The translations under genes and the position numbers were made by a program. This document shows, piece after piece, positions 1-6,045 of a stretch of DNA of 8,864 bases (its first letter is position 1; the number at the start of each line of letters is the position of its first letter). The stretch comes from Actinomycetes bacterium (GTDB taxonomy: Bacteria > Actinomycetota > Acidimicrobiia > Acidimicrobiales > Microtrichaceae). Location: NCBI GenBank assembly GCA_023434535.1, contig JAEYSR010000198.1:1-8864 (forward strand), written 5' to 3'. The notes under the pieces were generated by a model. It was not told the DNA's origin and did no database searches. It saw only the letters and a list, made by a program, of their open reading frames with translations.

Positions 1-566
1 TCCTGGGCCTGGGCAACCCCGGCGAGCGCTACGCCGACACCCGCCACAACGTCGGCGCCGACGCGGTGCAGCTGCTGGCCGAGCGCCACGGCGCCCGCCT
101 GAAGGTCGACGGCAAGGTCAACGCGTCCGTCACCGACATCCGCGTCGGGTCCTGTCGCGTCGTCCTGGCCGTCCCCACGACGTACATGAACGAGTCCGGC
201 CGGGCTGCGGCCGCGCTGGTGCGCCGGTGCGAGATCGACGACCTGTCGCGGCTGGTCGTCGCCCACGACGAGCTGGATCTCGACCCGGGGCGGCTCAAGC
301 TCAAGCTCGGCGGCGGGCTCGCGGGCCACAACGGGCTGAGGTCCATCGACGCCCACCTCCACTCGGCCGACTTCGTCCGGGTGCGCATGGGCGTCGGCAA
401 GCCGCCCGGCGGGTCCGACCGCGGCGCCGACTGGGTGCTGTCGAAGGTGCGCGGCAGGTCCCGCACGGAGCTCGACGTGATGGTCGCCGAGGCCGCGGAC
501 GCCATCGAGCTGATCGCGACCGATGGCGTCGACACCGCCATGCAGCGGGTCAACCAACGGCCCTGA
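1..566 (+). CDS. pth: Peptidyl-tRNA hydrolase, 5'-truncated by the window edge
   Basis: Cytoplasmic esterase that cleaves peptidyl-tRNA released from stalled ribosomes, freeing the tRNA for reuse. The reading frame is already open at the left edge, with the first full codon at base 3; only a few N-terminal codons should be missing, because the family's opening GLGNPG motif lies at the edge. The family's functional residues are all visible: Asn of GLGNPG, the catalytic His in TRHN (codon 45-47), the Met-Asn pair of TYMNESG (186-191), Asp of HDELD (267-269) and Asn of GHNGLRS (330-332). About 187 residues are present, the normal size of bacterial Pth. It ends with TGA 48 bases before mfd, a neighbour pair also seen in other actinobacteria and firmicutes. 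Nothing looks broken. Identification is firm; only the start codon is unseen. Confidence 0.97.
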   Translation, partial: LGLGNPGERYADTRHNVGADAVQLLAERHGARLKVDGKVNASVTDIRVGSCRVVLAVPTTYMNESGRAAAALVRRCEIDDLSRLVVAHDELDLDPGRLKLKLGGGLAGHNGLRSIDAHLHSADFVRVRMGVGKPPGGSDRGADWVLSKVRGRSRTELDVMVAEAADAIELIATDGVDTAMQRVNQRP

Positions 567-598
567 ACCCCGGTCCTCGGGCTGTCGGTCGGGCGGGG

Positions 599-604
599 TA
601 GGTT
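599..604 (+). promoter_or_regulatory. Putative -10 box (TAGGTT) for mfd, near-leaderless
   Basis: TAGGTT fits the actinobacterial TAnnnT -10 pattern and lies 10 bases before the mfd ATG. Counting seven bases on from its last T puts the transcription start at about 611, leaving a leader of roughly four bases. No Shine-Dalgarno sequence precedes the ATG, which fits leaderless translation. No clear -35 box is seen. The box is short and could arise by chance, but the same arrangement recurs before two other genes here. Confidence 0.5.
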
Positions 605-614
605 CGGCGCCGCC

Positions 615-3600
615 ATGACCTACACCCCCGCCCCGCCGACCGACGGATCCGGCGCGCCTCTCGGCGCGCTGCTGGGGGTCCTGCGGGAGGAGCCCGGCCT
701 GGTCGGTGCGCTCGGTCGGCGCTTGACCGTGCTGGTGCTGCCCGACGCGGCCCGTGCCGCGTCGATCGCCGGCCTGACGGCGCTGTCGCGTCGCCGGCCG
801 GTCGTCGTGGCCGTGCCCGCCGCCGCGGACGCCGAGCGGCTGGCCTCGGACCTCCGGGCCTTCCTGCCCGCCGACGCCGTCGAGCTCTTCCCCTCCTGGG
901 AGACCCTCCCGTTCGAGCGGGTCAGCCCGTCGGTGGAGACCATGGGTCGTCGCCTCCGGGTGATGTGGCGGCTCCGGTCGGGAGACGACTCGCTCCAGGT
1001 GGTCGTCGCACCCGCCAGGGCGCTGGCCCAGCGCCTGGGCCCGGGCGTCGAGGACGCCGAGCCCGTCGTGGTCCGGCCGGGCGACCGCGTGGACCACCAG
1101 GAGCTGATCGAGCAGCTCGTGCTCGCGGGGTACCGGCGCGAGTACCAGGTGGAGCACAGGGGCGAGGTGGCGGTCCGCGGCTCGATCGTGGACGTGTTCC
1201 CGTCGACGGCCGACCGCCCCGTGCGCATCGACCTCTGGGGTGACGAGGTGGACCGGCTGGCCGAGTTCTCGGTCGGTGACCAGCGCAGCGGTGCGGACCT
1301 CGACGTCGTGGAGATGTACCCGGCCCGGGAGCTGCTCCCGACCGACGCCGTCCGGGAGCGGGCGGAGCGCCTCCTCGCCACCGATCCGTGGGGTCGGGAG
1401 CAGTGGCAGCGCCTCGCGGACGGCGAGGTCTTCGAGGGCATGGAGGCCTGGCTGCCGTGGCTCGTCGAGCACGGGGTGGAACCGGGCGACGCCGACGGCG
1501 CGAACCCCGAGCACGCTCTGCTCGACCTCCTCGGGGAGGACGGCCTGGTGCTGCTCGTCGAGCCCCGCCGGCTGCGGGACCGCGTCGCCGACGTGCTCGC
1601 CGAGGAGGCGGACCTCGGCGCCACCCTGTCGAGGACGTGGGGGTTGGACGACGACCACGACCTGCCGCGCCTGCACGTGGACCTCGACCGGCTGCTGGCC
1701 CACACCGAGGCGCCGACGTGGTCGGTGGCCGCGGTGCCCGACGCGCCCGACACCCCTGCGGTGGCGGCCTCGGGCTGGGCGCCGGCGGTCGGCGGTGGCG
1801 AGGCGCTGCTGGCCCAGCTGCGCCAGCTGGTCGGCGACGGCTACAGGGTCGTGGTGTGCGCCGACGGCGCCGGATCGGCGACCCGCCTCCAGAAGCTCAT
1901 CGGCGAGCACGGCCTGTCCTTCCCGGTCCTCGACACCCCGCCCGACGCCCGCCAGCTCCTGGCGCCCGGCGGCAAGATCGTGGTCGCCCCGATCGACCGC
2001 GGGTGCGTCCTCCCCGGAGTGCAGCTGGCGCTCCTGGCCGAGGCCGACCTCACCGGTCGCCGCCGCACCCATCGCCCGCCCCGCGCCCCTCGACGTGACG
2101 CGCAGCGGTTCTACGAGGACCTCAAGGTCGGCGACTACGTGGTCCACCAGCACCACGGCGTCGCCCGGTTCGCCGGGATGGTCGAGCGGGCCATGGGTGG
2201 CGGCGCGGCCCGGGACTACCTGCTGCTCGAGTACCGCGGCGACGACAAGCTCTACGTGCCGTCGGAGCAGATCGACGCCATCCGCCTCTACTCCGGGGGC
2301 GAGACCCCGTCGCTCAACCGGATGGGCGGCGCGGACTTCGCCCGCACGAAGGCCAAGGTGCGCTCCGCCGTGGCGGAGATCGCCCAGGAGCTGGTCGTCC
2401 TGTACCAGAAGCGGCGGGCGGCCCCCGGCCACGCGTTCGCCGAGGACTCGCCGTGGCAGCGGGAGATGGAGGCGGCCTTCCCCTTCCAGGAGACGCCCGA
2501 CCAGCTCACGGCCATCCGCGACGTCAAGGAGGACATGGAGTCCACGGTCCCGATGGACCGCCTCGTCTGCGGCGACGTCGGCTTCGGCAAGACCGAGGTC
2601 GCGGTGCGCGCCGTGTTCAAGGCGGTCCAGGACGGCAAGCAGGCGGCGGTGCTGGTTCCCACGACGCTGCTGGCGCAGCAGCACTTCCAGACCTTCGCCG
2701 ATCGCTTCGCCGGCTACCCGGTGCGGGTCGAGGTGCTGTCGCGGTTCCTGACCAACGCCCAGGCCCGGGAGGTCGTCGAGGGCGTGGCCACCGGTTCGGT
2801 CGACGTCGTCATCGGCACCCACCGGCTCCTGTCGGGCGACATCGCGTTCAAGAACCTCGGACTGCTCGTGGTCGACGAGGAGCAGCGCTTCGGCGTGAGC
2901 CACAAGGAGGCGATCAAGCAGTTCAAGGCCGACGTCGACGTGCTCACGCTGTCGGCCACGCCCATCCCTCGGACGCTCGAGATGAGCCTCACCGGCATCC
3001 GGGACCTGTCGCTGCTCAACACGCCGCCGGCCGCCCGCCAGCCGATCCTCACCTATGTCGGGGAGTACGACGAGCGGGCCGTCGCCGAGGCGATCCGGCG
3101 CGAGCTGCTGCGGGAGGGCCAGGTCTTCTACGTCCACAACCGGGTGCGTGACATCGAGGACCATGCCGCTCGCATCCGGGAGCTGGTGCCCGAGGCCCGC
3201 GTCGCGGTGGCTCACGGCCAGATGGACGAGGGCACGCTGGAGCGGGTGGTGCTCGACTTCTGGGAGGGCGCGTTCGACGTCCTGGTGTGCACCACGATCA
3301 TCGAGTCCGGCATCGACATGCCGACGGTGAACACCCTGGTCGTCGAGCGGGCCGACCTGCTCGGCCTCGGCCAGCTCCACCAGATCCGCGGCCGGGTCGG
3401 TCGCTCCGGCCAGCGGGCCTACGCGTACCTGTTCTTCCCTCCCGAGCGTCAGCTCTCGGAGGAGGCCTACGAGCGGCTCAAGACGATCGGCGAGACCACC
3501 GAGCTCGGCTCCGGCTTCCGCATCGCCATGCGCGACCTTGAGATCCGTGGGGCCGGCAACCTGCTCGGCACGGGCCAGACCGGCCACGTCGCGGCGGTCG

Positions 3601-4133
3601 GCTACGACCTGTACGTCCAGATGGTCAACGAGGCCATCGCCCAGCTCAACGGCGAACCCGTGGTCGAGGCCAAGGAGATCACGCTGGAGCTGCCGCTGCC
3701 GGCGCACCTGCCCGCCGACTACGTCGAGCGCGACGACCTCCGCCTCGACGCCTACCGCCGTCTGGCCGCCGTGCAGTCCCAGGCCGACGTCGACGACATC
3801 GCCGAGGAGTGGGTGGACCGCTTCGGCCACGTGCCCGACCCCGCCGAGAACCTGCTGTCGATCGCACGTCTCCGGGCCGAGTGCGTCCGGACCGGGGTGG
3901 AGGAGATCGCCGTCACCAAGGGCTCCGCTCTGTCGGGCCCCGGTTGGATCGCCCGGATCTCGCCGATCCGGCTGGCGCAGTCCAAGCAGATGCGCCTGGC
4001 GCGGCTCTACAAGGGCGCGCTGTACAAGGAGGAGGCGGGGCAGCTGCAGCTCCCCGTCAAGGCCGGCCCGGCGCTGGCCTCCGACCTGGTGCAGGCGCTG
4101 CAGGAGCTGGTGCCGCCGCCCGCCGAGGCCTGA
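615..4133 (+). CDS. mfd: Transcription-repair coupling factor Mfd
   Basis: ATP-driven DNA translocase that pushes stalled RNA polymerase off damaged template and recruits UvrA for nucleotide excision repair. At 1172 residues it has the normal family length and all domains in order. The UvrB-like N-terminal module includes SWETLPFERVSP (W95) and the region around residues 173-226. The RNA polymerase-interacting, CarD-like domain starts near K504 (KVGDYVVHQHHG). The RecG-like motor has Walker A GDVGFGKT (653-660), the DEEQ box (754-757), LSATPIPRT (from 779), the TTIIESGIDMP segment and motif VI QIRGRVGR (923-930). The translocation/relay segment DLEIRGAGNLLG begins at 974, and the C-terminal autoinhibitory domain includes YVERDDLRLDAYRR (from 1036). 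The ATG at 615 is chosen because a TAnnnT box sits just upstream and the conserved N-terminus follows directly. No motif residue appears lost. Confidence 0.98.
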   Translation: MTYTPAPPTDGSGAPLGALLGVLREEPGLVGALGRRLTVLVLPDAARAASIAGLTALSRRRPVVVAVPAAADAERLASDLRAFLPADAVELFPSWETLPFERVSPSVETMGRRLRVMWRLRSGDDSLQVVVAPARALAQRLGPGVEDAEPVVVRPGDRVDHQELIEQLVLAGYRREYQVEHRGEVAVRGSIVDVFPSTADRPVRIDLWGDEVDRLAEFSVGDQRSGADLDVVEMYPARELLPTDAVRERAERLLATDPWGREQWQRLADGEVFEGMEAWLPWLVEHGVEPGDADGANPEHALLDLLGEDGLVLLVEPRRLRDRVADVLAEEADLGATLSRTWGLDDDHDLPRLHVDLDRLLAHTEAPTWSVAAVPDAPDTPAVAASGWAPAVGGGEALLAQLRQLVGDGYRVVVCADGAGSATRLQKLIGEHGLSFPVLDTPPDARQLLAPGGKIVVAPIDRGCVLPGVQLALLAEADLTGRRRTHRPPRAPRRDAQRFYEDLKVGDYVVHQHHGVARFAGMVERAMGGGAARDYLLLEYRGDDKLYVPSEQIDAIRLYSGGETPSLNRMGGADFARTKAKVRSAVAEIAQELVVLYQKRRAAPGHAFAEDSPWQREMEAAFPFQETPDQLTAIRDVKEDMESTVPMDRLVCGDVGFGKTEVAVRAVFKAVQDGKQAAVLVPTTLLAQQHFQTFADRFAGYPVRVEVLSRFLTNAQAREVVEGVATGSVDVVIGTHRLLSGDIAFKNLGLLVVDEEQRFGVSHKEAIKQFKADVDVLTLSATPIPRTLEMSLTGIRDLSLLNTPPAARQPILTYVGEYDERAVAEAIRRELLREGQVFYVHNRVRDIEDHAARIRELVPEARVAVAHGQMDEGTLERVVLDFWEGAFDVLVCTTIIESGIDMPTVNTLVVERADLLGLGQLHQIRGRVGRSGQRAYAYLFFPPERQLSEEAYERLKTIGETTELGSGFRIAMRDLEIRGAGNLLGTGQTGHVAAVGYDLYVQMVNEAIAQLNGEPVVEAKEITLELPLPAHLPADYVERDDLRLDAYRRLAAVQSQADVDDIAEEWVDRFGHVPDPAENLLSIARLRAECVRTGVEEIAVTKGSALSGPGWIARISPIRLAQSKQMRLARLYKGALYKEEAGQLQLPVKAGPALASDLVQALQELVPPPAEA

Positions 4134-4135
4134 TG

Positions 4136-4159
4136 TCAGACCTCCTGGGTACGGTCTGA
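4136..4159. repeat. Inverted repeat (dyad A) just after mfd
   Basis: Perfect 7-base arms TCAGACC (4136-4142) and GGTCTGA (4153-4159) enclose a 10-base loop, beginning two bases after the mfd stop codon. There is no T-tract, so a classical intrinsic terminator is not supported. It may be a weak terminator, an mRNA 3'-end structure or a protein-binding dyad. The core and loop closely resemble a second dyad at 4985-5010 on the other side of the VOC gene. A -10-like TACGGT (4150-4155) overlaps the right arm. Confidence 0.6.
4150..4155 (+). promoter_or_regulatory. Possible -10 box (TACGGT) for the VOC gene
   Basis: TACGGT fits TAnnnT. A start about seven bases on, near 4162, would give a leader of roughly 44 bases that carries the ribosome binding site at 4193-4198. 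The box overlaps the right arm of dyad A, which would suit an operator arrangement. No convincing -35 is seen, so this is a weak call. Confidence 0.3.
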
Positions 4160-4192
4160 TCGCCCGGCCGCGGAGGTGCCGTTCGCCGGGCC

Positions 4193-4198
4193 GGAGGG
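4193..4198 (+). promoter_or_regulatory. Ribosome binding site (GGAGGG) deciding the VOC start
   Basis: GGAGGG lies seven bases before the ATG at 4206. This supports that ATG over the in-frame GTG at 4176, which would place the site inside the coding region and add ten residues of low resemblance to the family. Confidence 0.7.
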
Positions 4199-4205
4199 CA
4201 GTGCG

Positions 4206-4964
4206 ATGGGACGACGTGACTCCTACGACCCGGGTGTCCCCTGCTGGGTGGACGTGTCGGTGGACGACCTCGAGGCGGGCCGGGCGTTCTACGCCGACCT
4301 GTTCGGCTGGGAGCCGGACATCTCGGACGTGCCCGATGCCGGCGGCTACACCAACTTCCTGCTCGACGGTCTGACCGTCGCGGGCCTGGGTCCCAAGATG
4401 GGCCCGCCCATGCCCGACGTCTGGACGGTGGCGGTCGCCACCGACGACGTCGAGGCATCGCTGGCGCTGGCCTCCGAGGCCGGCGGTCAGGTGCTGGCCG
4501 GCCCCGCCGTGATCCCCACCAAGGGCACCTTCGGCATGGTGGCCGATCCGTGCGGCACGCCGATCGCCCTGTGGGCCGCCGACGGCCACATCGGCGCCCA
4601 GGTGGTCAACGACCCCAACACCTTCGTGTGGAACGAGCTCGCCTCGCCCGACGTGGATGCGTCCTCCGAGTTCTACGGCCGGTTGTTCGGGTGGCAGCTG
4701 CAGTCCCACGACGGCGGCGGCATCTACACCGACTCCGGCGGCCGGACGCTGTGCGGCGTCCACCCCGCGGGTGACGGCGAGCCCCCGTTCTGGACGGTCT
4801 GGTTCGCGGTGGAGGACTGCGACGGCACGGTGGCGCGGGTGGTCGACGCCGGAGGTCAGGTGCTCATGCCGCCCACCGACATGAGCTTCGGGAGGGGAGC
4901 GGTGGTGGCCGCCCCGGGAGGCGCTGCGTTCGGTGTGGGTGCCATGACCGCCGCCGACGACTGA
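4206..4964 (+). CDS. Two-domain VOC-family (glyoxalase-fold) protein, CFP30B-like
   Basis: This 252-residue protein consists of two tandem vicinal-oxygen-chelate domains. The first opens with CWVDVSVDDLEAGRAFYADLFGW and runs to about residue 125; the second opens near FVWNELASPDVDASSEFYGRLFGW. Both domains show the family's pattern of a W-V/E start, a helix, FY..LFGW, and a closing DP.G or APGG strand. The layout and phrases such as the IGA.VVN linker and TFVWNEL strongly resemble mycobacterial Rv0577 (CFP30B) and streptomycete relatives. These are often annotated as glyoxalase or hydroxylase, and the true substrate is not known to me. The domain end AAPGGAAFGVGAM has no evident metal-ligand Glu, so enzymatic activity cannot be assumed. 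No signal peptide is visible. The gene lies between mfd and the lipoprotein/mazG pair, has its own RBS, and is bracketed by related dyads. Confidence 0.85.
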   Translation: MGRRDSYDPGVPCWVDVSVDDLEAGRAFYADLFGWEPDISDVPDAGGYTNFLLDGLTVAGLGPKMGPPMPDVWTVAVATDDVEASLALASEAGGQVLAGPAVIPTKGTFGMVADPCGTPIALWAADGHIGAQVVNDPNTFVWNELASPDVDASSEFYGRLFGWQLQSHDGGGIYTDSGGRTLCGVHPAGDGEPPFWTVWFAVEDCDGTVARVVDAGGQVLMPPTDMSFGRGAVVAAPGGAAFGVGAMTAADD

Positions 4965-4984
4965 CACCGTCGCCCGCAGATCGT

Positions 4985-5010
4985 GCGGACCTGCTGGTTC
5001 CACGGTCCGC
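4985..5010. repeat. Inverted repeat (dyad B) between the VOC and lipoprotein genes
   Basis: Perfect 7-base arms GCGGACC (4985-4991) and GGTCCGC (5004-5010) enclose a 12-base loop. The stem can be lengthened by GCCC (4972-4975) pairing with GGGC (5011-5014) across a 9-base left bulge. There is no T-tract. It lies 20 bases after the VOC stop and covers the expected -35 region of the promoter at 5023-5028, so it could be a terminator-like hairpin or an operator. Confidence 0.6.
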
Positions 5011-5022
5011 GGGCGTGCTCGG

Positions 5023-5028
5023 TAGCAT
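5023..5028 (+). promoter_or_regulatory. Putative -10 box (TAGCAT) for the lipoprotein gene, near-leaderless
   Basis: TAGCAT fits TAnnnT and ends eight bases before the ATG at 5037, placing the predicted transcription start about two bases upstream of that ATG. There is no Shine-Dalgarno sequence. It probably drives the lipoprotein gene and the following mazG. A weak TTCCAC at 4998-5003 could serve as -35 but with a long 19-base spacer. Confidence 0.55.
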
Positions 5029-5036
5029 CCGCGACC

Positions 5037-6035
5037 ATGCGAGCAGCGCGGCGCCACCTGTTGATCACCGTCATCGGCCTGACCGCCGCACTCGGACTGG
5101 CCTCGTGCGGCGTCGCCGCCAACGACACCGCGGCGACCGTCGGCGACGTCACCATCAGCGCCACGCTCGTCAACCAGCTCGCCGCGGACGATCCGTTCAT
5201 GAGCGCCATGGCCAGCCAGGCGTTGGACACCCAGCGCGAGGGCGTGGTGGAGGGCGACTCGGCCCGCCAGGTCCTGGCCTTCCTGATCTCCAACGAGGTG
5301 CTCGCGCAGGAGGTGCAGCGGTGGGGCGCCGAGGTCGACTCGGACCACAGCCAGGCCGAGCAGCAGATCGACGAGGCCGCTCCCAACCTGAAGGGTCGGG
5401 CCCGGGACGTCGTGCTGCGCTACCTGCTCGACCGGGCCGCGCTCCAGGCCCGCTTCTCCGAGCTCGACCCGTCGTCCGAGTCCGACATGCGCAAGCTCTA
5501 CGACGGCATCCCCGGCTACTGGAACCAGGTGTGCATGACCGCCGTGGCCGTGCCCGCCGGCTCGATCGCCGACGCACGCAGGGATCTGTCGGGCGGCGCC
5601 GAGCTGGAGGACCTCGAGGCCGACGTGGAGGGCAGCACGGTCGTGGCCACTCCCGAGCAGTGCATCCCGGTCGACAGCCTCCCCGCCGTGCTGCGCGACC
5701 GGGTCACCGACGGACGGACCGGCGTGCTCGTCGGACCGGTCGAGGGCGTGTTCGACGGTGACGACGCCGTGGTCTGGTTGCGTGTCGAGTCCGTCGGGGT
5801 CGTGCCCTTCGAGGATGCCGGTCCTGTCCTGGAGCAGCTCATCCAGAGCGTGGTGCAGCAGGGCGTCGAGTCCTGGCTCAACCTCAAGCTGAACGAGGGC
5901 GTGGTGGTCGACCCCCGCTACGGCAGCGACGTGAGCGTGGGCCGCCAGGGCCTCACGGTGCTCCCCCCGGCCACGCCGCTCGGGGCTCCGGACCCGGCAG
6001 CTGCCGGGCAGGACCCGACCGCCGCCACCCCCTGA
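5037..6035 (+). CDS. Secreted lipoprotein with SurA_N-like domain and degenerate parvulin region
   Basis: Predicted exported lipoprotein of 332 residues. A basic N-terminus (MRAARRH) is followed by a hydrophobic stretch and the lipobox LASC, with Cys24 as the likely lipidated residue. Next comes VGDVTISATLVNQLA and a helical region to about residue 145, resembling the SurA N-terminal chaperone domain found in actinobacterial lipoproteins near mfd and mazG. The part from about 160 to 280 sits where a PpiC/parvulin prolyl isomerase would be, with Cys166 and Cys209 spaced as in such domains. The usual SHILV-type active-site strand reads MTAVAVP and the GDLGC segment is not recognisable. Chaperone activity without isomerase activity is inferred. 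The tail is rich in Pro, Ala and Gly. The ATG at 5037 is preferred over the in-frame GTG at 4983 because the signal peptide then starts normally and a TAnnnT box fits. Confidence 0.8.
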   Translation: MRAARRHLLITVIGLTAALGLASCGVAANDTAATVGDVTISATLVNQLAADDPFMSAMASQALDTQREGVVEGDSARQVLAFLISNEVLAQEVQRWGAEVDSDHSQAEQQIDEAAPNLKGRARDVVLRYLLDRAALQARFSELDPSSESDMRKLYDGIPGYWNQVCMTAVAVPAGSIADARRDLSGGAELEDLEADVEGSTVVATPEQCIPVDSLPAVLRDRVTDGRTGVLVGPVEGVFDGDDAVVWLRVESVGVVPFEDAGPVLEQLIQSVVQQGVESWLNLKLNEGVVVDPRYGSDVSVGRQGLTVLPPATPLGAPDPAAAGQDPTAATP

Positions 6036-6045
6036 CGGGACGGTC

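Noticed and set aside
568..580. Small CCCG/CGGG stem between pth and mfd as a terminator
   Set aside because: Only four pairs and no T-tract; not distinguishable from background.
620..1753. A 377-codon minus-strand frame opposite the 5' part of mfd
   Set aside because: Composition is dominated by Ser and Arg, with no motif, no RBS and full overlap with mfd.
1240..2751. A 503-codon + strand frame inside mfd
   Set aside because: Ser/Arg/Thr/Pro-rich shadow of mfd in another frame, without recognisable domains, while the mfd frame carries every family motif.
4164..4194. CCGGCC / GGCCGG inverted repeat before the VOC gene
   Set aside because: The 6-base arms are themselves simple GC-rich palindromes with a 19-base loop; chance matches of this kind are common in such DNA.
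4176..4205. In-frame GTG start at 4176 for the VOC gene
   Set aside because: The ATG at 4206 has GGAGGG seven bases upstream and fits the family's N-terminus; the extra ten residues would overlap that RBS.
4983..5036. In-frame GTG start at 4983 for the lipoprotein
   Set aside because: It would add 18 residues before the signal peptide and run through dyad B and the -10-like box; the ATG at 5037 gives a normal lipoprotein leader.
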